Positions 1 through 5,642 of a stretch of DNA of 7,952 bases are shown here, one piece after another; within the stretch, counting starts at the first letter, position 1; every line of letters begins with the position of its first letter. Made by a program: the position numbers and the translations under genes. Under the pieces are notes generated by a model. That model worked only from the letters and a program-made list of their open reading frames with translations. It was not told the origin of the DNA and made no database searches. Source of the stretch: Desulfotignum sp. (GTDB lineage: Bacteria; Desulfobacterota; Desulfobacteria; Desulfobacterales; Desulfobacteraceae); contig JAIPDY010000148.1 in the NCBI GenBank assembly GCA_021737445.1, positions 1-7,952 of the forward strand, read 5' to 3'.

Positions 1-88
1 GCACAAAAATATCAGAACCACCATGATCTATACCCATACCATTGCATCAAAAACAGTCAAAGAGGCCAGAAGCCCCCTGGATCTATAA
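1..88 (+). CDS. Tyrosine recombinase, integron-integrase-like (3' end only)
   Basis: This is the last 28 codons of a gene that enters from the left edge; the reading frame begins at base 2 and ends at TAA 86-88. The peptide starts HKNIRTTMIYTH and ends in SPLDL. Tyrosine recombinases carry a GH(x)n...IYTH block in which the Tyr (codon 29-31) is the DNA-cleaving nucleophile and the His at codon 2-4 is part of the catalytic set. A C-terminal R/K-SPLD ending shortly after that Tyr is typical of integron integrases (IntI) and close relatives. Because the gene is cut, the IntI-specific insertion cannot be inspected, so a related XerC/D-like or island integrase remains possible. It lies at the edge of an accessory patch holding an antitoxin gene, which fits a mobile-element context. 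Confidence 0.72.
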   Translation, partial: HKNIRTTMIYTHTIASKTVKEARSPLDL

Positions 89-96
89 GGGGGGGC
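72..96. repeat. G/C-rich inverted repeat across the integrase stop codon
   Basis: GCCCCC (72-77) can pair with GGGGGC (91-96) around a 13-base loop that contains the integrase stop codon. No T-run follows on the plus strand, so this is not a convincing intrinsic terminator. It may only shape the 3' end of the transcript. Confidence 0.35.
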
Positions 97-122
97 GAGG
101 AAAATAGCTCCGCTCTGTCGGT

Positions 123-166
123 TACAGGGATTGAAACCGATGGGGAAACAACATCGTATCCCTGTA
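123..166. repeat. 44-base two-tier dyad downstream of the integrase
   Basis: The outer arms TACAGGGAT (123-131) and ATCCCTGTA (158-166) are perfect 9-base complements. Inside them CGATG (138-142) pairs with CATCG (152-156). The internal loop is asymmetric (6 bases on one side, 1 on the other) and the apical loop is 9 bases. The element sits 34 bases after the integrase stop. Folded single-stranded recombination sites and REP-like elements have this general look, but no integron-type RYYYAAC/GTTRRRY core boxes are present at its ends, so its role is unknown. The rest of 89-276 shows no gene. Confidence 0.5.
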
Positions 167-276
167 TAGTAAAAGAGATTTGAAAATGCAACAGGGGAAA
201 ACGCCTCAGCCCAACCTTCCGCCACAATTTGCATTTCCGATACTTTTAAAAAAAGAAGCGGCTTTGGGGATTTAAT

Positions 277-510
277 TTAACTGCTGCCAACTTCTTCTTT
301 GATTCTTTCAGCGATCCAGACTTTGATGATTGATTGTCTTGTAACGCCAATCCGGCTTGCCTCACGATCCAGTGATTCAATTATCCAGTCAGGAAAATCA
401 ACATTAACCCGTCTTTGCTTTAATCCAGGTCTTGTTTTGGTGGAAAGATCCAAATGAGAAGTTATGTCTTCACCACTGTCAAATATTTTATCCAGTTCTT
501 TAGCTTTCAT
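277..510 (-). CDS. brnA: BrnA/CopG-type ribbon-helix-helix antitoxin
   Basis: This 77-residue protein resembles BrnA-family antitoxins of type II toxin-antitoxin systems. Such proteins bind and neutralise a BrnT-type RNase toxin and repress their own operon as dimers. The N-terminal half has an acidic toxin-binding-like stretch (KIFDSGEDI, about residues 8-16). Residues 34-40 (RVNVDFP) form the DNA-contacting beta strand, and residues 41-72 the two helices of the ribbon-helix-helix fold, including GVTRQSIIKVWIAERI. The ATG at 508-510 is chosen over an upstream TTG at 532-534 because AAAGGA lies a proper distance before it. BrnA normally follows brnT in the same operon; here no intact toxin gene is present upstream, so this appears to be an orphan antitoxin. 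Family assignment is from motif recall; fold is secure, partner specificity is not. Confidence 0.8.
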   Translation of the reverse strand: MKAKELDKIFDSGEDITSHLDLSTKTRPGLKQRRVNVDFPDWIIESLDREASRIGVTRQSIIKVWIAERIKEEVGSS

Positions 511-603
511 AATAAAGATCCTTTTCACCATCAACTATCTGGATATCAAGCGAAATGAAATAGATCCGGATTCTGATTATCGCCCATATCTGACGTAATT
601 TCA
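499..603 (-). pseudogene. Possible decayed C-terminus of a BrnT/RelE-like toxin
   Basis: A 34-codon frame (ATG at 601-603, TAA at 499-501) overlaps the first codons of the antitoxin gene in the way brnT stop codons often overlap brnA. It ends IVDGEKDLYYES, loosely like the E-x-x-Y tail of BrnT toxins, and has a basic beta-strand-like stretch (IIRIRIYFIS). An in-frame stop lies just upstream of the ATG, and the next gene begins only about 120 bases further on, leaving no room for a full 90-residue toxin. The similarity is weak and may be chance. Confidence 0.22.
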
Positions 604-613
604 TATCAGATAT
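586..613. promoter_or_regulatory. Inverted repeat upstream of brnA, possible operator
   Basis: ATATCTGA (586-593) and TCAGATAT (606-613) are perfect 8-base complements separated by 12 bases, lying 76-103 bases upstream of the antitoxin start. Ribbon-helix-helix antitoxins bind such short dyads to autoregulate. The site is intergenic and A/T-rich, which suits an operator, but no clear -35/-10 pair could be assigned. Confidence 0.35.
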
Positions 614-721
614 TTACTGTCGGGTAAAGCAATTTTGAAAATCAGTGTGCCTGGGCAACCCCACCGGAGGCAGCATCCTTACAGCGTTACCGTTAACATG
701 CGGCAGCATCCCCCGGCCGTG
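604..721. other. Intergenic stretch with short repeats
   Basis: No gene is seen here. GGCAGCATCC occurs twice as a direct repeat (669-678 and 702-711, 33-base period). A weak hairpin for the minus strand can be drawn at 648-672 (TGCCT/AGGCA outer arms, GGG/CCC inner stem); TTTT follows it a few bases later, so it could be a poor terminator for the minus-strand operon ending at 722. No strong intrinsic terminator is visible. Confidence 0.4.
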
Positions 722-1198
722 TCATCTGATCCAGGTTCTGCGGCGGATCCAGGTATAGGCTGTGGCGCCCAGCAGCACCATGCCGAAAAGCAGGTGCAGC
801 AGATCCAGGCCGATGATCACCCCGTGGGGGTAATATACTTCGGACAGATTTTTTATTACCATGAAACAGCCCGTGAGGATCAGACCGGCAAGCGATATGA
901 TTTTCACCTGTGCGGAAAGGGTCAGCCGGGAGGCCCGGTTTATGGTCCCGGATTTGCTGCTGCTGCTCCGGTGGGCTAAAAAATAATCCACGGCCACGTA
1001 CATGCCCAATCCCAGAAGCAGGGCAGCCATTCCATAGTGGATCACATGGGTGACATAAAATTGGGCCAGCCATCCCAGCCCCGGGATATCAGCGATATAA
1101 TAGCGTTTGAATATGGGCATCTGGGCAAAGCCTGACAGGGCGATGAAAAAAAGTATCAGGCCGTATGCCGTGCGCCGGCTTTTAAAGTGGTAAAACAT
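722..1198 (-). CDS. Four-helix b-type cytochrome-like membrane subunit
   Basis: This 158-residue protein is very hydrophobic, with predicted membrane helices at about 11-29, 50-72, 97-116 and 126-148. Histidines in or beside helices (H51, H54, H76, H125, H135) could ligate heme b, as in the small cytochrome subunits that take electrons between quinone and periplasmic Fe-S proteins (FdnI, HydC/cytochrome b561 style). Its ATG overlaps the stop of the Fe-S gene (TGATG at 1196-1200), which implies translational coupling and a shared complex. I infer that it anchors the Fe-S protein to the membrane and links it to the quinone pool. No close named relative is recognised; a heme-free quinone-binding protein remains possible. 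Confidence 0.68.
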   Translation of the reverse strand: MFYHFKSRRTAYGLILFFIALSGFAQMPIFKRYYIADIPGLGWLAQFYVTHVIHYGMAALLLGLGMYVAVDYFLAHRSSSSKSGTINRASRLTLSAQVKIISLAGLILTGCFMVIKNLSEVYYPHGVIIGLDLLHLLFGMVLLGATAYTWIRRRTWIR

Positions 1199-2157
1199 CA
1201 GGCCTCCTCTTTCATGTATTTGTAAAATTTTCCAACTGCCGCTGCAGCACCTGCCACCGGGGCAATTACCATGGCCAAAGCAAGGTTGGATCCGTCTGCC
1301 ATGGTGTCTTTTACCTCTTTGAGATGGGGTTTTCCCTTGCCCGTATCATATACCAGCTGGTCAAAAGGAACCGGAGACACATAAATCGTATTGGTTCCCC
1401 CGTTTTCATCCAGGCCGTAAATATGGCCGTCCATCTCTTTGGCCAGTTCATGCGCTTTTTTGATCATGTCAGACCGCCTGCCGATGGTCTGAACCTGTTC
1501 AGGACAGGCCTCAATACAGGCCGGCTGTTCCCCTTTTTCAAGTTTCTGGTAACACCGGTCACACTTGTACATCACCCCGTTGCCAGCAAAGGAAGGCAAA
1601 ATATCCAGGTAAAGCCCTACCCCGGTCTGGCGCTGGGGGATATCCCAGGGGCAGACTTTTTTACATTTGGAGCCCCCCAGGCAGATCTGTGAATCGATGC
1701 GGGACAACCCGTTTGTTTCCTGTTTGGCAGCCCCCCAGGGGCACAGCTTTACGCAGGGCGGGTTCTGGCAGTGCATACAGCGCCGGGGAATGGTCAGGGT
1801 CAGCTCCTGGCCGTCCTTGACAGCCGTGGCATACTGGATATACAGCCAGTTATAGGGGGTCAGCCGATCTGTGACATCTCTTTTGTCTGACCAGTCCTCC
1901 ACAGGGACCCGGTCCGGATACATCCTGGGAAAGGGTTTCCGGGGATCGGCAAATTTATGGGCATTGGCATCTTTGCATGCATATACACACTCTTCACACC
2001 CGATGCACCGACTGATATCTATCAGGGTGACCAGGGGTTCGTTATTTGCATCAGACATGCCTGCTGCTGCATCAGCTGCACCAGTGCCGGCAATGGCTGT
2101 TCCGGCGGCAAAAAAAGAAGATTTTAAAAAATGTCGTCTTGAAATTGTTGAACGCAT
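1198..2157 (-). CDS. Tat-exported, membrane-anchored 4Fe-4S electron-transfer protein
   Basis: This 319-residue protein has the organisation of the Fe-S subunits of membrane oxidoreductases (HybA, FdnH, DmsB type). A twin-arginine signal (SRRHFLK, residues 6-12) sends it folded to the periplasm, and a C-terminal hydrophobic helix (about 292-310) can anchor it. Four cysteine groups are visible: C51-x2-C54-x2-C57-x3-C61; C127-x2-C130-x4-C135-x3-C139; C159-x5-C165-x3-C169; and C199-x2-C202-x11-C214-x3-C218. The third lacks the expected second cysteine (Gly162), so that site may hold a 3Fe-4S cluster. It would wire electrons between a periplasmic partner and the co-encoded membrane protein. No molybdopterin or other catalytic subunit is encoded beside it. 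The start ATG (2155-2157) has only a weak AAGAGA ribosome site, 22 bases after the thioredoxin-like gene, suggesting cotranscription. Confidence 0.85.
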   Translation of the reverse strand: MRSTISRRHFLKSSFFAAGTAIAGTGAADAAAGMSDANNEPLVTLIDISRCIGCEECVYACKDANAHKFADPRKPFPRMYPDRVPVEDWSDKRDVTDRLTPYNWLYIQYATAVKDGQELTLTIPRRCMHCQNPPCVKLCPWGAAKQETNGLSRIDSQICLGGSKCKKVCPWDIPQRQTGVGLYLDILPSFAGNGVMYKCDRCYQKLEKGEQPACIEACPEQVQTIGRRSDMIKKAHELAKEMDGHIYGLDENGGTNTIYVSPVPFDQLVYDTGKGKPHLKEVKDTMADGSNLALAMVIAPVAGAAAAVGKFYKYMKEEA

Positions 2158-2179
2158 GGCAATCTCTTTTGGTTATGGT

Positions 2180-2719
2180 TTATTGTTTTACAAAATCCTG
2201 AAAACTCATGGAGCTATAGCTTTTGGTATGAATATATCTGAGAATCTGAAACAGCTGGGAGCCGTCCACATACCCGGGAAGGCTGCTGATCCGATTCCCT
2301 TCAGGGGTCAGAAACCACATGGTGGGCAGCCCTTTTACCTGCCAGGACTGGGACAGAGCCTGATTCTGATCTGTATCCACTGATATACTGATAAAATTTT
2401 TCTCCAGGTATGCCAGTACCCTTTCATCCAGAAATGTGGTCTTTTTCAATTTGGTACAATAGGTGCACCACTGGGCATAAAAATACAAAAACACGCTTTT
2501 GTCCTGATTTCTGGCCTGGGCCAGGCCAGGGGTGTAATCTTCCCAGTTGATACCAGTGCCGTCCGTTACCCGGGGCGTTACCGTTTCCGTTACCTGGGCC
2601 GGGGCAGTGCTGCCGACAGTGGCCGGTTCCATCTGCACCGATTGTCTGCCGGTGAACCAGAACACGCCACCCAGACCCATGGCAATCAGGACAATAATAA
2701 ACAGATGTTCCTTTTTCAT
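2180..2719 (-). CDS. Membrane-tethered periplasmic thioredoxin-fold protein
   Basis: This 179-residue protein begins with an N-terminal hydrophobic helix (about 5-22) that acts as uncleaved anchor or signal. A Thr/Pro/Val-rich linker follows (about 31-55), then a thioredoxin-like domain (about 58-165). The redox motif WCTYC (C85, C88) and the cis-proline loop GLPT (130-133, P132) are in place. The domain resembles the DsbD C-terminal domain and SoxW-like thioredoxins that reduce periplasmic disulfides, persulfides or apocytochrome thiols. It is the first gene of the minus-strand operon, with AAAGGA before the ATG and a sigma-54-type promoter about 66 bases upstream. I infer that it keeps cysteines of the neighbouring redox proteins, or sulfur intermediates, reduced. 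A cytochrome c maturation role is an alternative. Confidence 0.8.
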   Translation of the reverse strand: MKKEHLFIIVLIAMGLGGVFWFTGRQSVQMEPATVGSTAPAQVTETVTPRVTDGTGINWEDYTPGLAQARNQDKSVFLYFYAQWCTYCTKLKKTTFLDERVLAYLEKNFISISVDTDQNQALSQSWQVKGLPTMWFLTPEGNRISSLPGYVDGSQLFQILRYIHTKSYSSMSFQDFVKQ

Positions 2720-2784
2720 AAAACAGCATCCTTTTGTTTGAGCATATCAGAACTTGTCTTTACAGCTTATTGAAACATAACCAA

Positions 2785-2800
2785 TGCAAACATAATGCCA
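2785..2800 (-). promoter_or_regulatory. Sigma-54 promoter of the minus-strand operon
   Basis: Read on the minus strand the site is TGGCATT-ATGT-TTGCA, against the consensus TGGCACG-N4-TTGCA: the -24 GG, the -12 GC and the spacing are all correct, with only CG to TT changes. A preceding C gives the preferred YTGGCA. Transcription should start near 2774, leaving a leader of about 55 bases. It lies 4 bases after the regulator's stop codon, so its upstream activator sites would fall inside the regulator gene. Confidence 0.78.
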
Positions 2801-2804
2801 GTTC

Positions 2805-4211
2805 TCACAGTTGTTGTTTATCTGCATGTTTCAGGGAGATCCTGTGTTTTTTCATGCGTTTCCAGACGGTTACCCGGGATATCCCCAGAATCTGTGCAGC
2901 CCGGGTCTGGTTGCCGTCCGCCTTTTGTAACGCATCCACCAGATCGGCTTTTTCCGATTGTTTTACAGCAATTTTATCATAAACAGCCGGCTGCCGGACA
3001 GAATTATCAACCAGGGCCTCTGTATCAGGATTTTGAGCCAGCAGTTTTTCAGGCAGATGCTCCACACCGATGCTTTTTCCCTTGGACAGCACAAATGCGT
3101 ATTCCACGGCATTGCGCAGCTCCCGGATATTTCCGGGCCAGGGATAGGATACCATGATGCGCATGGCCTGGGGGGTGAACCCCAGAATATTTTTTTTGGT
3201 TTTTTCAGCCAGAATAGTGATGAAATGCTGAATAATCAAGGTGATATCATCTTTTCGCTGGCGCAGCGGCGGGCAGATCACCGGAAACACATTGACCCGG
3301 AAAAACAGATCCTCACGAAACTCTCCCATGTGGATCATTTTTTCAAGATCCCTGTTGGTGGCCGTGATGATGCGCACATCAATGGGAATGGACCGGTTAT
3401 CCCCTACCCTCTGGATCATCTGTTCCTCTAAGACCCGCAGCAGCTTGACCTGGACCGACAAAGGGATATCACCGATTTCATCCAGGAAAATGGTGCCCTG
3501 GTGGGCTGCCTCAAACCGGCCGATGCGGTCAGACTGGGCCCCTGTATACGCTCCTTTGACATGCCCGAACAGTTCGCTTTCCAGAATTGTTTCACTTAGG
3601 GCGGCACAGTTAACCTTTATAAACGGCTTGTCTGCCCGGCTTCCTGTTTCGTGCAGGGCCTTGGCCACCATCTCCTTGCCTGTGCCGCTTTCACCCAAAA
3701 TGATCACAGGGGTGTCCAGAGGCGCAACCCCCTGGATATGCTCAAAAAGATTCTGCATCACCGGCGTTCTGCCGATGATACCGTGGAACCCGTCATCAAT
3801 GTGATAAATACGTTTAATGGAAGCCAGTTCATTTTTATAATTGATATTTTCTGAAATATCTTTGAGGGTTTCCACAGCCCCGATGATCTCACCCCGGTCA
3901 TCGTAAAGAACCGTGGCTGTCTTGACAATGGGAATGGTCTGTCTGCTGCTGTCTGTGATCATGCATTTCTTGTCCCTGACCCGGCCCTGGGAAAACAGCA
4001 TGCACCAGTTTTTTCCTTTTCCGCTCCCTGTGATCTCACATCCTGTACAATTGAGCATCCGGCAGGACCGGCCGATGAGCTGATCTTCGGAATACCCGGT
4101 CATAAGCTGGGCTGAATGGTTGGCAGCTATAAAATTACCTGTCTCGTCCACCAGAATAATTCCGTCCTGGACCGATTCAATAATCACACGCCAGTGTTTT
4201 CCAATATCCAT
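2805..4211 (-). CDS. Sigma-54-dependent activator: PAS, AAA+ and Fis-type HTH
   Basis: This 468-residue protein is an NtrC-family enhancer-binding protein. A PAS sensor (about 1-120) carries five cysteines, C50, C55, C58, C70 and C83, in a spaced cluster. The AAA+ domain (about 140-380) has Walker A GESGTGKE (173-180), the sigma-54-contacting loop as GAYTGA (220-225, Tyr in place of the usual Phe), Walker B IFLDEIGD (241-248), the arginine-finger region (about 298-305) and PWPGNIREL (358-366). A Fis-type helix-turn-helix ends the protein (about 433-455). AGGAG precedes the ATG at 4209-4211. It lacks a phosphoacceptor receiver domain, so the signal is probably read directly by the PAS domain. 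Sigma-54 promoters lie on both sides of it, which makes both operons its likely targets. No terminator separates it from the operon downstream. Confidence 0.93.
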   Translation of the reverse strand: MDIGKHWRVIIESVQDGIILVDETGNFIAANHSAQLMTGYSEDQLIGRSCRMLNCTGCEITGSGKGKNWCMLFSQGRVRDKKCMITDSSRQTIPIVKTATVLYDDRGEIIGAVETLKDISENINYKNELASIKRIYHIDDGFHGIIGRTPVMQNLFEHIQGVAPLDTPVIILGESGTGKEMVAKALHETGSRADKPFIKVNCAALSETILESELFGHVKGAYTGAQSDRIGRFEAAHQGTIFLDEIGDIPLSVQVKLLRVLEEQMIQRVGDNRSIPIDVRIITATNRDLEKMIHMGEFREDLFFRVNVFPVICPPLRQRKDDITLIIQHFITILAEKTKKNILGFTPQAMRIMVSYPWPGNIRELRNAVEYAFVLSKGKSIGVEHLPEKLLAQNPDTEALVDNSVRQPAVYDKIAVKQSEKADLVDALQKADGNQTRAAQILGISRVTVWKRMKKHRISLKHADKQQL

Positions 4212-4221
4212 GTATATCTCC

Positions 4222-4250
4222 TGTTAACATTGTTAACAATCACATTAACA
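4222..4250. promoter_or_regulatory. TGTTAACA repeats, candidate activator/autoregulation site
   Basis: TGTTAACA occurs at 4222-4229 and again at 4231-4238, making a nearly symmetric 17-base element, and a partial copy (ATTAACA) follows at 4244-4250. The element overlaps the edge of the regulator's ribosome site and lies about 155-175 bases upstream of the predicted plus-operon start, a normal enhancer distance for sigma-54 activators. It could serve both for activation of the plus operon and autoregulation. Confidence 0.45.
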
Positions 4251-4283
4251 TACAATTAGCGATATGGCAACACTTGTGCGCAG

Positions 4284-4294
4284 TCACCTGGTGA
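4284..4294. promoter_or_regulatory. TCACC-T-GGTGA dyad, second candidate upstream activator site
   Basis: A perfect 5-base dyad with one central base lies about 100-110 bases upstream of the predicted start of the plus operon. Surrounding bases add imperfect symmetry (GTGC...GCAC). This is a typical position for an enhancer of a Fis-type activator, but there is only one copy. Confidence 0.35.
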
Positions 4295-4368
4295 TGCACT
4301 GTAACGGCCGCTTTTCAAAACCCTTGTAAATGAACGGTTGTACAATTTTCAGTGTTTTTATATTTTGA

Positions 4369-4384
4369 TGGCACGCGGGTTGCA
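4369..4384 (+). promoter_or_regulatory. Sigma-54 promoter of the rhodanese-octaheme cytochrome operon
   Basis: TGGCACG-CGGG-TTGCA is an exact match to the sigma-54 consensus, with the -24 GG at 4370-4371 and the -12 GC at 4382-4383. Transcription should start near 4395, giving a leader of about 90 bases before the rhodanese ATG. The divergent sigma-54 activator gene begins 157 bases upstream of the site. Confidence 0.9.
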
Positions 4385-4416
4385 ATCTTCAGGGACAGAT
4401 AAAACCATAAATACAA

Positions 4417-4434
4417 TGCGGTAAGCATACCGCA
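4417..4434 (+). promoter_or_regulatory. Hairpin in the 5' leader of the plus operon
   Basis: TGCGGTA (4417-4423) and TACCGCA (4428-4434) are perfect complements with a 4-base loop AGCA. The hairpin sits in the predicted leader, about 22 bases after the start site and 50 before the rhodanese ATG. It has no T-run. It may protect the mRNA 5' end or, as DNA, be a dyad for a second regulator. Confidence 0.45.
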
Positions 4435-4484
4435 CCTGGATAAGATTAAAAGAAACCATGAATTTACAATTTTTAGGAGAAACC

Positions 4485-5582
4485 ATGAAAACAGATGCTG
4501 TAAAACAGATGCTTGTCACAATGGCCGCCTGTCTGGTGCTGCTGGGAGGTACCATGACTGCCGGCGCTGATGAATCCTGGATGTACCATGATATCGTGGA
4601 GGCGGATTTTGTCATATCCCATGTCACGGTTCCCATGCCAGACAATGTCATGATCATCGATGCACGGCCTTACAAACCCATGTATGTCAAAGGGCACATC
4701 CCGGGAGCGGTAAGCATTCCGTTCACTGACTTTGACAAAAAAGCCGATCTTCTGCCCAAAGACAAAAACACCCTGCTCATCTATTACTGCGGAGGTGTGG
4801 AGTGCAAATTGAGCCACAAATCCGCCAGAAAAGCACAAGAGCTCGGCTACACCAATATCAAGGTTTTTGCCAAGGGGTTTCCGGAATGGATGAACCAGCC
4901 CGGGGCTTATGCTTCTGTGTCAGCTGAGTATGTGGCCGCCCGGATCGCGGAAAACAAAACCCTTGTGGTGGATGCCCGGCCCCAGAAACCCAAATATGAC
5001 AAAGGCCACATCCCCACGGCCATCAGTATTCCGTTTTCCCATTTTGACGAACTGTCCGGCAAGCTGCCCCGGAGCCTTGAAACCCCCATTATCTTTTACT
5101 GCGGCGGACTTGAATGCCGCCTGAGCCACAAAAGCGCGGCAAAAGCCCTGGTGATGGGATACAAGGATGTATCCGTGTTTGCCCAAGGATATCCTGAATG
5201 GAAAAAACAGTTTGGTGCGGCTGCCGATACCGTGGCCGTGAAAGCAGGTGAGCTGGAAGGTTCCATCGATCTTGCGCGGTTTAAAACCATCCTGAACGAC
5301 AATCCTGAATCCATCATGCTGGTGGACACCCGTGATCCGGATGAATTTGCCAAAGGGCATTTCAAGACCGCCGTGAACATCCCGGTGGAAAACCTGGAAG
5401 CAAAAATACCGGATCTGCCTGCGGACAAACCGGTTGTGTTTGTCTGCTCCACCGGTGCCAGAAGCGGGGAAGCCTACTACATGGTCAAGGATGTCAGAGA
5501 ATCGTTGACCGATGTGTATTATGTGGAAGCCCAGATCAGCTACAAAGAAGACGGTACTTATACCATCAAAGCCCCCAAATAG
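4485..5582 (+). CDS. Periplasmic triple-rhodanese sulfurtransferase
   Basis: This 365-residue protein has a cleavable signal peptide (about 1-28, AGA before DES) followed by three rhodanese-like domains (about 34-138, 146-243, 257-350). Domains 1 and 2 are close duplicates sharing an unusual active loop, YYCGGVECKLSHKSA (C102, C107) and FYCGGLECRLSHKSA (C206, C211). Domain 3 has the classic CxxxxR loop, CSTGARS (C321). Rhodaneses carry sulfane sulfur as a cysteine persulfide, so this protein probably binds or relays polysulfide, thiosulfate or similar sulfur for the octaheme cytochrome encoded next. The ATG at 4485 is preferred over an in-frame ATG at 4458 because AGGAG lies 5 bases before it and the signal peptide starts cleanly there. 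It is the first gene after the sigma-54 promoter. Confidence 0.88.
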   Translation: MKTDAVKQMLVTMAACLVLLGGTMTAGADESWMYHDIVEADFVISHVTVPMPDNVMIIDARPYKPMYVKGHIPGAVSIPFTDFDKKADLLPKDKNTLLIYYCGGVECKLSHKSARKAQELGYTNIKVFAKGFPEWMNQPGAYASVSAEYVAARIAENKTLVVDARPQKPKYDKGHIPTAISIPFSHFDELSGKLPRSLETPIIFYCGGLECRLSHKSAAKALVMGYKDVSVFAQGYPEWKKQFGAAADTVAVKAGELEGSIDLARFKTILNDNPESIMLVDTRDPDEFAKGHFKTAVNIPVENLEAKIPDLPADKPVVFVCSTGARSGEAYYMVKDVRESLTDVYYVEAQISYKEDGTYTIKAPK

Positions 5583-5642
5583 GGCATTGATCTTTACAAT
5601 TTTGATATTTTATCGACAAACAGCCTGCAAGGAGATATACTC

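Noticed and set aside
121..137. GTTACAGGGATTGAAAC, which resembles the end of a CRISPR repeat
   Set aside because: Only one copy exists in the window, with no regularly spaced repeats or cas genes; it is part of the dyad at 123-166.
28..234. Minus-strand 68-codon frame
   Set aside because: It overlaps the integrase tail and the 44-base dyad, has no ribosome site that I can see and no recognisable motif.
275..281. ATTTAAC, a match to the integron RYYYAAC core box
   Set aside because: No matching GTTRRRY box lies at a suitable distance, and the match overlaps the antitoxin stop codon in A/T-rich sequence where it is expected by chance.
635..979. Plus-strand 114-codon frame
   Set aside because: Most of it is antisense to the four-helix membrane protein gene, and its product is low-information with no family resemblance.
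3241..3804. Plus-strand frames opposite the sigma-54 activator
   Set aside because: The minus strand encodes an intact AAA+ domain with Walker and GAYTGA motifs through this whole stretch; the opposite frames are shadows.
4358..4657. Minus-strand 99-codon frame over the operon promoter and rhodanese start
   Set aside because: It runs antisense across a consensus sigma-54 promoter and the rhodanese signal peptide and has no recognisable motif.
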